Shown one piece after another: positions 35,540 through 43,713 of a stretch of DNA of 64,000 nucleotides. The translations under genes and the position numbers were made by a program. The stretch covers positions 124,001 to 188,000 of the forward strand of contig NZ_JQBF01000004.1 in the NCBI RefSeq assembly GCF_001437285.1. Reading direction: 5' to 3'. Numbering within the stretch: position 1 is the stretch's first letter; every line of letters starts with the position of its first letter. The stretch comes from Pediococcus pentosaceus. GTDB taxonomy: Bacteria > Bacillota > Bacilli > Lactobacillales > Lactobacillaceae. The notes under the pieces are model-generated. The model was not told where the DNA came from. It did not search any database and saw only the letters and a program-made list of their open reading frames with translations.

Positions 35540-36499
35540 TTGGCAACTAAAAAAATGATCTTAGATCTAGATACTGGTATTGATGATGCTATGGCCATTG
35601 CATATGCTTTGGCAGCACCTGACGTTGATTTGATTGGTATTGTTTCGACATACGGGAATGTGTTAACCCCTGACGCTGGTACTAATAGCTTGAAAATTCT
35701 TGAATTACTAGGCCGAACGGATATTCCGGTCTTTCTTGGTGAGGAACACTCACAAACTACCGAAAGCTTTGAAGTTATGCCTATTAGTGCTCAAATTCAT
35801 GGAAAAAATGGTATTGGTGAAGTTGAACTACCCGCTCCATCTCGGGCAATTGAAACACAGCCCGGGGTTGATTTTATTATCGAAGCTGCTCACAAATACA
35901 ACTCCGATTTAATTCTAGTGCCAACCGGTCCCCTAACGAATCTTGCACTTGCCTTAAAGAAAGATCCAGAAGTCGCCGATTTAATTGGCAACGTAACTAT
36001 TATGGGTGGTGCTCTTACTGTCCCTGGAAATGTTAGTCCAGTTGCAGAAGCTAACATCAACCAAGACCCTCATGCTGCTAATGACGTATTTACTAGCCAC
36101 GTTAACTTAACCATGGTTGGTCTAGATGTCACTTTAAGAACGTTACTAACAAAAAAAGAAACGCAACTTTGGCGTGACCTAGATACTACTGCTGGTAGTA
36201 AATTTGCTGATATCGTCGATTACTATATCGACGTTTACAAAATCACCAGTCCTCATCTTGGCGGTTGCGCCTTGCATGATCCTTTGGCGGTAGGAATTGC
36301 CCTTGATGCTTCATTTTCCAAAACTATGGATTTAAACATGTTCGTTGATACAACTGACGAAATGTGGGGTCGTACCATTGGTGACCCCGGCCGTTTAAAC
36401 GAAGAAAATCCCAACGTTTCCGTAGCTTTGAATGTCGATGCAGACTTTTATCTCAAGCGCTTTATGGATTATCTCACTAAATTATTTGCTAAAAATTAA
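35540..36499 (+). CDS. Inosine-uridine preferring nucleoside hydrolase
   Basis: This 319-residue enzyme cleaves nucleosides to ribose and base. The calcium-binding DxDxGxDD cluster is at residues 9-16 (DLDTGIDD), and the family pieces PTGPLTNLA and MGGAL follow. It starts at TTG behind GGAGGGG. It is a cytoplasmic salvage enzyme that fits with the purine permease at 17604. It is a single gene with a terminator behind. Confidence 0.9.
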   Translation: MATKKMILDLDTGIDDAMAIAYALAAPDVDLIGIVSTYGNVLTPDAGTNSLKILELLGRTDIPVFLGEEHSQTTESFEVMPISAQIHGKNGIGEVELPAPSRAIETQPGVDFIIEAAHKYNSDLILVPTGPLTNLALALKKDPEVADLIGNVTIMGGALTVPGNVSPVAEANINQDPHAANDVFTSHVNLTMVGLDVTLRTLLTKKETQLWRDLDTTAGSKFADIVDYYIDVYKITSPHLGGCALHDPLAVGIALDASFSKTMDLNMFVDTTDEMWGRTIGDPGRLNEENPNVSVALNVDADFYLKRFMDYLTKLFAKN

Positions 36500-36509
36500 T
36501 ATCTTCTAT

Positions 36510-36549
36510 ACCAAAGCCACAAAAATCGATTTTTTTGTGGCTTTTTGGT
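36510..36549 (+). terminator. Intrinsic terminator of the nucleoside hydrolase gene
   Basis: ACCAAAGCCACAAAAA pairs with TTTTTGTGGCTTTTTGGT around a short loop. The antiporter gene's ribosome binding site lies 25 bases downstream, so partial read-through is possible. Confidence 0.7.
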
Positions 36550-36588
36550 ACGCTTGGTTTAGAGAAACCAAAAAAGGAGTCGTTGTGC

Positions 36589-38565
36589 ATGTCCATTGTA
36601 TTTTTCGTTTTGATTTTAATCATCGCCACCGTTTTTTCAAACGCATTAGATACTAAAATCAAATTTTTACCACGGGCTATTATTCAAATTATGATGGGGT
36701 TAGCACTTTCTTTCATCCCCAATTTCAATCATTTCAATCTTAACCCTGAAGTTTTCATGCTAGCAATTATTGCGCCGCTTATGTTTTACGACGGGATGAA
36801 CACTAACATTGTCAAACTTAAACGTACTCTGAGTAATACCTTTTCTCTAGCCATTGGACTAGCCGTTGTCACGATTATTCTAGTTGGTTACTTGGGATAT
36901 GCTTTATTACCCCATATCCCGATTGCCCTTGCCTTTGCTTTAGCCGCTATTATTACCCCTACCGATGCGGTTGCAGTGTCATCCGTGACCGAAAACCTAG
37001 ATCTTCCTAATGAGGCCATGCTGAGTCTCAAAAATGAGTCTTTGTTTAACGATGCAAGTGGAATCGTAATGTTTGATTTAGCTTTGACTGCCTTTCATAC
37101 GGGACATTTTTCTCCGGTTCTAAGTATTTTTAATTACCTATATGTCTTCTTTGGTGGCTTAATTGTCGGCTGGATTGTCGGTTGGCTTTTTGTTCGCTTA
37201 CAGTTACTCTTAATTGAAACCGATATTGATAACCCCAACATTATTGTCCCCATCAACTTCATTAAGCCTTTTGCTATCTACCTTCTGGCTGAAATGTTTG
37301 ATACTTCCGGAATTTTGGCTGTGGTAGCAGCTGGATTGATTCAAAGTACTCAAGCTCAATCCTTACGTCTTACTTCAACCAAAACTCAAATGGTGTCTAA
37401 AACCACCTACGAAATTTTTACTAACTTAATGAACGGTTTCGTTTTTATTCTTCTAGGAGTTTCATTTCCAACCGTCATCTACGATATTACCAATGAAGGC
37501 CGTCAGGTTTCTTCGCTAGGTTATCTCATTTTGGTTGGTATCATTTTGTACATCGTCATGATTATCATTCGCTACCTATGGGTTACTTTAAAACTAGCCA
37601 ACATCCGTATACGGCCAGCCGATAAAGTACTTAATCATTTTTTAATTGCTATTAATGGTATTCATGGGACTATTACCCTATCGATGGCCTTTTCTATTCC
37701 GATTGTATTACATGGTAAGATTTTTCCATTCCGCAATGATATTATTTTCATCGCGGCAACCGTCATCATTCTCAGCTTACTCGTGCCAAGTATTATCTTA
37801 CCGTTGATGTTACCAGCCAAAACTTATTCCTACAGTTTAGAAGATATTAGCACCTACCGCCAAAAAATGATTGAATACGCCATTAAACGCGTCCATGATG
37901 CCGATGAAGATCCGGTCGAAACGCAGGCGGTGATTGCTACTTTAAGAAGCCAACAGTCTATCTTACAACGTCCTAAACGAAACGCTACTTACAAAATTTT
38001 ACAGAAATGTTTTAATTTAGAAGAGAAACTACTTCAAGAGATGGTGGATAATGGTGAAATTAGCGTTAAACAACAAACTTTTTACGAAAGAATGTCATTG
38101 TTCCAAAGTTTCCAACTCCATCAATCGTTTATCCAGCACTTCATGTATCGAGCACGTTTTTACTTTATTAAATTAAGCCATCGTTTCAAACGACGCATTA
38201 AACGGGTAGATCCTTTGGTGGTTACCAAAAAATTCAATAATGCTCGAGACGAATTAGCTCAAGTAGAAAATGAAATATCGCCTCAGATTTTTGCTTATCT
38301 CAGAGAACATCTAAACGCAGACAATCGAGCAGAAATCCACTGGATTGAAGAGTACTATCGTGAACGTCATCGTCGTTTTCAAAACAACACTCGTGCTAAC
38401 GAAATTCAGGAAGAACTTTTTATTAACGCCTTCCAAAATGAGTATAACTTTATTCAAGAACAATTAGGAAAGAAAAATATTTCTCGTGAACTGGCTAGTT
38501 TGCTATATGAACAGGTCTCCAATGACGAGTGGGTTTATATGCAAAATGATAGTATTTACGCATAA
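36589..38565 (+). CDS. CPA1 family Na+/H+ antiporter
   Basis: This 658-residue membrane protein has 12 to 13 helices to about residue 400 with the transport motifs PTDAVAV and ESLFNDASGIV (conserved Asp pair), then a long hydrophilic C-terminal tail of about 230 residues. I chose the ATG at 36589 with AAGGAG 9 bases upstream. It exchanges Na+ or K+ for H+ to manage internal pH. The large charged tail, rich in Arg, Gln and Glu, is likely a regulatory cytoplasmic domain. Confidence 0.87.
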   Translation: MSIVFFVLILIIATVFSNALDTKIKFLPRAIIQIMMGLALSFIPNFNHFNLNPEVFMLAIIAPLMFYDGMNTNIVKLKRTLSNTFSLAIGLAVVTIILVGYLGYALLPHIPIALAFALAAIITPTDAVAVSSVTENLDLPNEAMLSLKNESLFNDASGIVMFDLALTAFHTGHFSPVLSIFNYLYVFFGGLIVGWIVGWLFVRLQLLLIETDIDNPNIIVPINFIKPFAIYLLAEMFDTSGILAVVAAGLIQSTQAQSLRLTSTKTQMVSKTTYEIFTNLMNGFVFILLGVSFPTVIYDITNEGRQVSSLGYLILVGIILYIVMIIIRYLWVTLKLANIRIRPADKVLNHFLIAINGIHGTITLSMAFSIPIVLHGKIFPFRNDIIFIAATVIILSLLVPSIILPLMLPAKTYSYSLEDISTYRQKMIEYAIKRVHDADEDPVETQAVIATLRSQQSILQRPKRNATYKILQKCFNLEEKLLQEMVDNGEISVKQQTFYERMSLFQSFQLHQSFIQHFMYRARFYFIKLSHRFKRRIKRVDPLVVTKKFNNARDELAQVENEISPQIFAYLREHLNADNRAEIHWIEEYYRERHRRFQNNTRANEIQEELFINAFQNEYNFIQEQLGKKNISRELASLLYEQVSNDEWVYMQNDSIYA

Positions 38566-38628
38566 AAAAACCATGATAACAAGTCACCTTACACTGCTTA
38601 GTGTCAGAGGCAACCTTGCTACCATATT
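38566..38628. terminator. Long bidirectional terminator
   Basis: AAAAAAACCATGATAACAAG pairs with CTTGCTACCATATTTTTTTT, with wobbles on the minus strand, and an inner ACACT/AGTGT hairpin is present. It separates convergent genes. Confidence 0.7.
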
Positions 38629-38632
38629 TTTT

Positions 38633-39565
38633 TTAATCCATATATTTATCTAAAAATTTTTCAACTGTTTGTTTATATTTTTTATAGTTAGTATTCATCG
38701 CTTCAGCATGTTTAGCACCTTTAACCACGTACTTTTCCTTTGGTCCCTTGGTTGCATTGTAGAGGGGCTCTAGCATTGAAGTAGGAACGAAGGTATCGTT
38801 AGAACCATGAATAAACAACATTGGTTTTTTATTCTTAGCCAATTGCTTCAAGGCGCTGGCTTCAGAATAGTCGTAACCTGCACGAATTTTAGAAATCAAA
38901 CTAACTGTTGGAACTAGCGGATACTTTGGTAAATGATACATTGATTTAGCTTGATATGTAATTTCATCATCAACGCTAGTATAACCACAATCTTCGACGT
39001 AAGCTTTAACTTGCTTAGGTACATCAGCTTCTCCACTAACCATCATGGTCGTAGCGCCTCCCATGCTAACCCCGTACATGACGATTTGCTGATTTTTACC
39101 CTCAGTCTTCAAAAGTTTGTTCATCCACTTAATGTAATCGCGTCGGTCGGTCCAACCGTAACCGATTAGTTTGCCTTCGCTTTCTCCATGAGCACGGTCA
39201 TCTGGAGCTAATACATTGTACCCTATTTCGTGAAACATAGCTGCCGGAGCACCTTCAGCTTCTTTACTTTGTAAAAATCCATGTGCCATTACTACTGTCT
39301 TATTAGTTTGATGTTCAGCCGGGATATAATAAGCTTTTAACTTCAAATTTCCGGTTGCTGAAGTCATTGTCCATTGCTCTTTTTTTACGTTTTGATACCA
39401 TTCTTTTTGTTTTCTTAATGGATCATTCTTAAGTGTTTTTTCACTTGAAATAAAACTTTTGGGTCCCCGTACTTCAGCTACGTGGAAGAAATACATTCCT
39501 GCTCCAATATCAATAACCAATAATACTCCGATTATTATTAACAACCATTTCCATAATTTCTTCAT
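38633..39565 (-). CDS. Membrane-anchored alpha/beta hydrolase
   Basis: This 310-residue protein has an N-terminal helix (about residues 6-26) that anchors it to the membrane, with the catalytic domain outside. HGF oxyanion segment, GVSMGG nucleophile elbow, GSNDTFVP (Asp) and GAKHAEA (His) make a complete catalytic triad. It resembles the YqkD/BAAT-like group of lactobacillus hydrolases; the substrate is unknown. AGGAGG precedes the ATG. Confidence 0.85.
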   Translation of the reverse strand: MKKLWKWLLIIIGVLLVIDIGAGMYFFHVAEVRGPKSFISSEKTLKNDPLRKQKEWYQNVKKEQWTMTSATGNLKLKAYYIPAEHQTNKTVVMAHGFLQSKEAEGAPAAMFHEIGYNVLAPDDRAHGESEGKLIGYGWTDRRDYIKWMNKLLKTEGKNQQIVMYGVSMGGATTMMVSGEADVPKQVKAYVEDCGYTSVDDEITYQAKSMYHLPKYPLVPTVSLISKIRAGYDYSEASALKQLAKNKKPMLFIHGSNDTFVPTSMLEPLYNATKGPKEKYVVKGAKHAEAMNTNYKKYKQTVEKFLDKYMD

Positions 39566-39786
39566 CGTACTTTCCTCCTAGAACTAACTTATTTAGTATA
39601 TACGGATTATCAAATTTGTGGATAACAAATTCTCCTTAACGTTTAAAAAATAGTTTAATTTCATAATAAATTTATCAGCCGTTAGGTTTGATTTTTATTT
39701 TTAGTACGCGTCTTTATTAGTTTTATTTCTTACAAAAAGGTTGTATCAACCCATCATAATTTCTGGGCGCCAAATCAATCCTCGTT

Positions 39787-39855
39787 TGTGACACTTACTT
39801 TAATTTGTCGCATTCCCCCATTCTGTATTAAAATGAGTATAGACAGATTGTCACA
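39787..39855 (+). promoter_or_regulatory. Possible operator of the XRE regulator (three TGTCRCA half-sites)
   Basis: The heptamer occurs as TGTGACA (39787-39793, inverted), TTGTCGCA (39805-39812) and TTGTCACA (39848-39855), just before the gene at 39868. The last site touches the ribosome binding site. The rest of the 302-base gap from 39566 is AT-rich, and I see nothing else in it. Confidence 0.45.
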
Positions 39856-39867
39856 GGAGGATAGCAC

Positions 39868-40290
39868 ATGTTTCCAGAACGCTTACGTGCTTTAAGGCAC
39901 GGTAAACACATTACTTTAGAAGTTCTTGCCAAGGGGTTGAACGAACTTTTTCCAGATGAGACTCCCAATACATCCAGCCAGATTGGAAATTGGGAACGTG
40001 GTATTCGAACTCCCTCATACTTGGAAGTTAAAAAACTTGCAGAATATTTCGATGTTAGTATGGATTACCTTTGTGGTCGTGCTGCCTTGAATGAATATGA
40101 TTTAAGTAAATTATTCCTATCGGGTCGCCAATTGAGCTTTGATCATAAGGTTCTTAGTAGCGACGATCGCTATGAAATTTTCCAATTAATGGATGGTTAT
40201 TTCCATGGTAAAAAGCGTCGTACGCTAAGCCCTTCCGGTGAACAAGAAGAACTCGCTTTGAATTGGAATAAAACAAAGGACGAATCTTAA
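39868..40290 (+). CDS. XRE family transcriptional regulator
   Basis: This 140-residue protein has an N-terminal Cro/C1-type helix-turn-helix (about residues 2-68: LRALRHGKHITLEVLAKGL, then SQIGNWERGIRTPSYLEV and DYLCGR) and a C-terminal region of about 70 residues without recognised domain. AGGAGG lies upstream of the ATG. It overlaps the next gene by one base (TAATG), so it is tightly coupled to the methyltransferase-like protein and probably controls the pair. Confidence 0.85.
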   Translation: MFPERLRALRHGKHITLEVLAKGLNELFPDETPNTSSQIGNWERGIRTPSYLEVKKLAEYFDVSMDYLCGRAALNEYDLSKLFLSGRQLSFDHKVLSSDDRYEIFQLMDGYFHGKKRRTLSPSGEQEELALNWNKTKDES

Positions 40291-41141
40291 TGAATCCTAA
40301 AAAATTAAAAAAACTAAAACGTCAATTAAAAAAGGAACGCTCCGTTTCAACAACTAACAACTATATTACTCGCCTTGAGCGCTATCGTGAGCTTTTTAAA
40401 CAAAATAGCACGATTACCTTTTTAATTAATCAGATCCTTGAAAGTAATCGTCTGATTCAACAAAAGCTCTTACCTCAGCAATTACCGGTACTAGAATTAC
40501 CCGAAGATATTCAAGATCAAATTTTTAATCAAATTAAGGATCAATATCCCCTAGGTGATCCTAGAGGCGACCAATTGTGGGAAAAATTGACAGCCGAGCT
40601 CCCTAAATTGGACAAACTTTTGCGCTCCTATCGCGACTACCTTGAAGAAACCTACGGTATGTGGGCGTATATTTCAGCCCCGTTCATTAGCGATTTAGCT
40701 CATTATTTGGCTGGTAGACCTACTCTAGAAGTTATGGCTGGTAATGGTTACATCAGTCATGGATTACGCTTAAAACAGCAAAACGTTTATGCCACAGATT
40801 CATTAGACTGGGTTCAAGAAAATGAAACAGGTAAACATCTCGTCACCGAAGTTGAAAAACTGGATGCTATATCAGCAATTGAAAAATATGGTAATCAAGT
40901 TGATTTTGTAATCATGTCCTGGTCTCCAGATGGAATTCCAATCGATGTTCAAATTCTCGAAAAGCTACGCTCGCTAACTAAGCAGCCTACCTTAATTTGC
41001 ATTGGCGAACCTCATGGCGCCACCAATAGTGCTGGTTTTTGGAAAACCGCTAAATTAATTGAACCTGAAAATACCCAGCAACTTAACCAACATTATCAAT
41101 CATTTGATTTAATTCACGACCAACTTTACTTAATTAAATAG
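40290..41141 (+). CDS. SAM-dependent methyltransferase-like protein
   Basis: This 283-residue protein has a Lys-rich N-terminus (about the first 20 residues) and helical region, then from about residue 135 a Rossmann-type core with motif I LEVMAGNGYIS, an acidic motif II (YATDSLDW) and VDFVIMSWSPDG at motif IV. It looks like a class I methyltransferase but the glycine-rich loop is not standard (E-x-M-A-G-N-G). The substrate is unknown. It is the second gene of the XRE unit and ends at a strong terminator. Confidence 0.7.
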   Translation: MNPKKLKKLKRQLKKERSVSTTNNYITRLERYRELFKQNSTITFLINQILESNRLIQQKLLPQQLPVLELPEDIQDQIFNQIKDQYPLGDPRGDQLWEKLTAELPKLDKLLRSYRDYLEETYGMWAYISAPFISDLAHYLAGRPTLEVMAGNGYISHGLRLKQQNVYATDSLDWVQENETGKHLVTEVEKLDAISAIEKYGNQVDFVIMSWSPDGIPIDVQILEKLRSLTKQPTLICIGEPHGATNSAGFWKTAKLIEPENTQQLNQHYQSFDLIHDQLYLIK

Positions 41142-41146
41142 ACAAA

Positions 41147-41184
41147 AAAAGAGGATGGACAAAATTAATTGTCCATCCTCTTTT
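41147..41184. terminator. Bidirectional intrinsic terminator
   Basis: AAAAGAGGATGGACAA pairs perfectly with TTGTCCATCCTCTTTT. On the minus strand it is followed by TTTTTTT and would end an RNA coming from 41345. Confidence 0.9.
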
Positions 41185-41345
41185 ACCGGTCATTAACTAA
41201 GTTAACGCAGTCGTTAGGTGGCTCACACACCTATTATGACTCACACTTCTACAATACGGTAGATAACGTGTGCCGGCGAAATGGTCACTAGTCGCCGCAG
41301 CGAAACAATTCAAAGAATTGTCTGACCTATCTCGACTCATCGCAT
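41147..41345 (-). ncRNA. Candidate four-armed structured RNA (about 200 nt)
   Basis: The gene-free stretch 41185-41459 holds a closing stem GGTCA/TGACC (41188-41192 with 41323-41327) around four hairpins: ACAATTC/GAATTGT, GGCGA/TCGCC, CACAC/GTGTG with inner TCTAC/GTAGA, and AGTC+TAGGTG/CACCTA+GACT. On the minus strand a weak promoter (TTGTAT 41380-41375, 17 bases, TACATT 41357-41352) lies before it and the terminator at 41147-41184 after it, giving a unit of about 200 nt. The plus strand would fold equally, so a leader of dedA is the alternative. I could not match it to a known RNA family. Confidence 0.5.
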
Positions 41346-41459
41346 GTATCTAATGTAACATGAAATCTATTAACATACAACACCGATTAGGCGCTGTAAT
41401 TGCAATCTAGCAAATAAGCCTTTATCATTAATAAAGAAAAAAGAAAGCGAGGTGGATAA

Positions 41460-42101
41460 ATGTTTGATCTCATACTCGGATTTGTGATTCATCCTTTAAC
41501 ATATATAACACCTTTAACCGAACACCTTCATAACTGGGTCTACCTGATTTTATTTATCTGGATTTTTCTGGAAACAGCTTTTATTGTATTTTCATTTTTA
41601 CCAGGACAATCGGTACTTTTCCTAACTGGAACTATTGCTTCCGCAGCTAATTCACGGCTTAACATTTTTATCCTAACGATTACTTTTATCATTGCAGCTA
41701 CTAGCGGTGCCATCGTTAAATACCGTTATGGAGTGAATATTAAATCTAAAAACAAAATTGCTAAACGTATTAGTGATTCCGAAAAAATGAACCAAACTCA
41801 GGAAGTTTTCGATGAAAATGCTAAAAAATCACTAATATTTTCTCGTTTTATTCCCTTTGTCGGTCTTTTTATTCCAATTGTAGCCGGGACCACCCAAATG
41901 GATTGGCATCAATTTAATAAATTAAATTTCATCGGTGTCTTATTATGGGTTGGAATTTGTTGTTTTTCGGGTTATTTCTTTGGCCAAACCCCTTTTATCA
42001 AGCAGTATTTTACTTTGATATTCTTACTATTAATTATTATTCCTGCTATTTTCCAAATTATTTGGCGTAAATTAAAAAACCGTCCAGAGGAAAAAGCTTA
42101 A
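41460..42101 (+). CDS. DedA family membrane protein
   Basis: This 213-residue protein has about five hydrophobic segments and the DedA features FLPGQSVLFLTG and a conserved FSRFIPFVG segment (R within a membrane re-entrant loop). DedA/SNARE-associated proteins flip phospholipids such as undecaprenyl phosphate in characterised members. GAGGTGG lies 4 bases upstream of the ATG. It is the only gene between the structured intergenic element and a perfect terminator. Confidence 0.85.
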   Translation: MFDLILGFVIHPLTYITPLTEHLHNWVYLILFIWIFLETAFIVFSFLPGQSVLFLTGTIASAANSRLNIFILTITFIIAATSGAIVKYRYGVNIKSKNKIAKRISDSEKMNQTQEVFDENAKKSLIFSRFIPFVGLFIPIVAGTTQMDWHQFNKLNFIGVLLWVGICCFSGYFFGQTPFIKQYFTLIFLLLIIIPAIFQIIWRKLKNRPEEKA

Positions 42102-42149
42102 AAACTCTAGCAAAGTTAGCTACCAAAATCTAACTTTGCTAGAGTTTTT
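42101..42149. terminator. Intrinsic terminator of dedA
   Basis: AAAACTCTAGCAAAGTTAG pairs perfectly over 19 bp with its complement at 42130-42148, followed by TTTTT. Confidence 0.9.
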
Positions 42150-42160
42150 ATTTAATCATA

Positions 42161-42202
42161 TAAAAAAAGATTTAGTTTCGATTAGACCTCAAAATTAAAT
42201 CT
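42161..42202 (-). terminator. Intrinsic terminator of the L,D-transpeptidase cluster
   Basis: On the minus strand AAGATTTA pairs with TAAATCTT and is followed by TTTTT. Confidence 0.65.
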
Positions 42203-42214
42203 TAACTATCGTAG

Positions 42215-42445
42215 CTACCTTCGCAGTTTTATTTCAACAAACCGGATTACAAAAAGGACCACTAAATAGAGCAGTAACGCCCATAGTAGTGCACTAAAAC
42301 TAATTAAGGTGGTTCCTAATATTAATCTTCCCAAAATTTTAAATATTAGTAACAACCCCACTAAGATGCCAATTCCCCATAAAATTTCGTCTTTAAAATG
42401 ACGCTTTTTCAACAACCATGTTTGAACAATCCTAATGTATTTCAA
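42215..42445 (-). CDS. Small two-TM membrane protein (76 aa)
   Basis: This 76-residue protein is basic at both ends (KKRHFK, VEIKLRR) with two hydrophobic segments (about 22-42 and 45-68). Its start overlaps the end of the L,D-transpeptidase gene by 14 bases, a sign of translational coupling. No family is recognised. It may be an accessory membrane protein for the transpeptidase or a neutral companion. Confidence 0.65.
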   Translation of the reverse strand: MKYIRIVQTWLLKKRHFKDEILWGIGILVGLLLIFKILGRLILGTTLISFSALLWALLLYLVVLFVIRFVEIKLRR

Positions 42446-43097
42446 CTTTCATACCCTCCGGTACTTTTTCGTAAATCCATTTTGCATCTGGAACCGCCAA
42501 ACGCACACAACCATGTGATTGAGCTTCTTTACCTAACTGTTCAGCTTCATCCTCAAGGAATTTTCCGTTTTTATCGGTTGGAACAGTATGGAACAGATAG
42601 ATTCCATGATCTTTAAAGGATACCCAGTACTTAGCGCCTTCCTTTGAAGTTGGATTATAGAAGAAGTCGCCCCGCTCGGCCTGAATTTTATAGGTCCCTG
42701 TTGGGGTTGGACTTTCATGTGATCCAGTCGACGCGTACATAGTATATAAAACTTTTTCCCCGTTCATCACATACACTCGTTGTTTAGCAATCGATACCTT
42801 CAAAAAAGCTTTCGGATATTTGTCTAAATCTGGATAAGCCTTTTTTTCAGAAGATTTTTTCCAATTAACTGGATTCATTTCGCCCTTTTTTGATTTTGTG
42901 GTTGCGGCTTGAATTTCATCCCCAGCTAACCCACTATCTTTAGAAGTGCTCTTAGGCAGTGATTTCTTTTTGGCTGATTTTTGTAACTCCACTTTTTCTT
43001 GCTGAATTACTTGCTGATGATGAGTGTAGATGGAGAGGATTAATGTAGAGAATGCAATTACGATTGCTGTTCCAACTATTAGTTCAAATCTCTTCAT
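42432..43097 (-). CDS. L,D-transpeptidase (YkuD domain)
   Basis: This 221-residue protein has an N-terminal membrane anchor (about residues 6-24), a Lys/Ser-rich linker, and an extracellular YkuD domain (about 97-221). The catalytic signature is complete: His170 in FHTVP and SHGCVRL with the nucleophile Cys197. These enzymes cross-link or edit peptidoglycan, or attach proteins to it. TAGGAGG precedes the ATG. The gene is cotranscribed with the unknown protein upstream and the small membrane protein downstream. Confidence 0.9.
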   Translation of the reverse strand: MKRFELIVGTAIVIAFSTLILSIYTHHQQVIQQEKVELQKSAKKKSLPKSTSKDSGLAGDEIQAATTKSKKGEMNPVNWKKSSEKKAYPDLDKYPKAFLKVSIAKQRVYVMNGEKVLYTMYASTGSHESPTPTGTYKIQAERGDFFYNPTSKEGAKYWVSFKDHGIYLFHTVPTDKNGKFLEDEAEQLGKEAQSHGCVRLAVPDAKWIYEKVPEGMKVEIH

Positions 43098-43111
43098 AGG
43101 AACCTCCTATT

Positions 43112-43582
43112 TTATTCCTCATTATCTTTTTGATCCTTATCTGGGTGATCTAATCGATCAAATTGTTCCGCTATCCAATCCTTAAAATTAGCTTGTAAAT
43201 CAGGATTAGCACTAATTAGATCCTCTGCCGTCCCAATTTGATCAATTCGTAAATGAGACGAATTAATTTTTTCTGCTTCAATTACTGCATAAATATTAAC
43301 ATCATATTCTTTTTCTGCTTCAGTTAGTTTCTCCACAGGGCCGGGATAAAGCAATGGTAAATTAATAATATTAGATTGAATTTTAATAACCACACTTTTA
43401 TTAACATTAATAACTGCTTCAGCAATTGGGCTTTCTTGAATGGCCTGTTTCAAAAAATCTAAAGCAGGTTTAAATCCTGTACCGTCGGCTTTTTTTAAAG
43501 TTGCTTTCCCAATTTTAAATTCCTCTGATTTAAAACTGGCATCTTTCAATGTTTGGATAACTTCACTTGCTAATACTTTCAT
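43112..43582 (-). CDS. Protein of unknown function (156 aa)
   Basis: This 156-residue soluble, acidic protein has no signal peptide, membrane helix or recognised motif. The predicted pattern alternates beta strands and helices (AVINVNKSVVIKIQSNIINLP), and the last about 15 residues are very charged (DHPDKDQKDNEE). AGGGA lies about 6 bases before the ATG. It heads the minus-strand cluster with the L,D-transpeptidase, 14 bases before that gene, so a role linked to the cell wall is possible but not shown. Confidence 0.65.
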   Translation of the reverse strand: MKVLASEVIQTLKDASFKSEEFKIGKATLKKADGTGFKPALDFLKQAIQESPIAEAVINVNKSVVIKIQSNIINLPLLYPGPVEKLTEAEKEYDVNIYAVIEAEKINSSHLRIDQIGTAEDLISANPDLQANFKDWIAEQFDRLDHPDKDQKDNEE

Positions 43583-43651
43583 TTTGTCCCTCGTTTTTTT
43601 GTTTTCTAACTATGAGTTTAACATCTAAAAGCCCTTTTTTACATAGATATA

Positions 43652-43681
43652 TTGCGTATCGCACTCCAATATCACTATAAT
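43652..43681 (+). promoter_or_regulatory. Promoter of the beta-hydroxyacid dehydrogenase gene
   Basis: TTGCGT (43652-43657), an 18-base spacer and a perfect TATAAT (43676-43681) lie 32 bases before the start. Confidence 0.7.
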
Positions 43682-43713
43682 TAAGTAAAAATTCAGATAC
43701 GGAGGTTTTAATT

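Noticed and set aside
41185-41459. M-box (ykoK) magnesium riboswitch suggested by CGTTAGGTGGCTC
   Set aside because: Only this short piece resembles the M-box; the downstream conserved blocks are absent and dedA is not a typical target.
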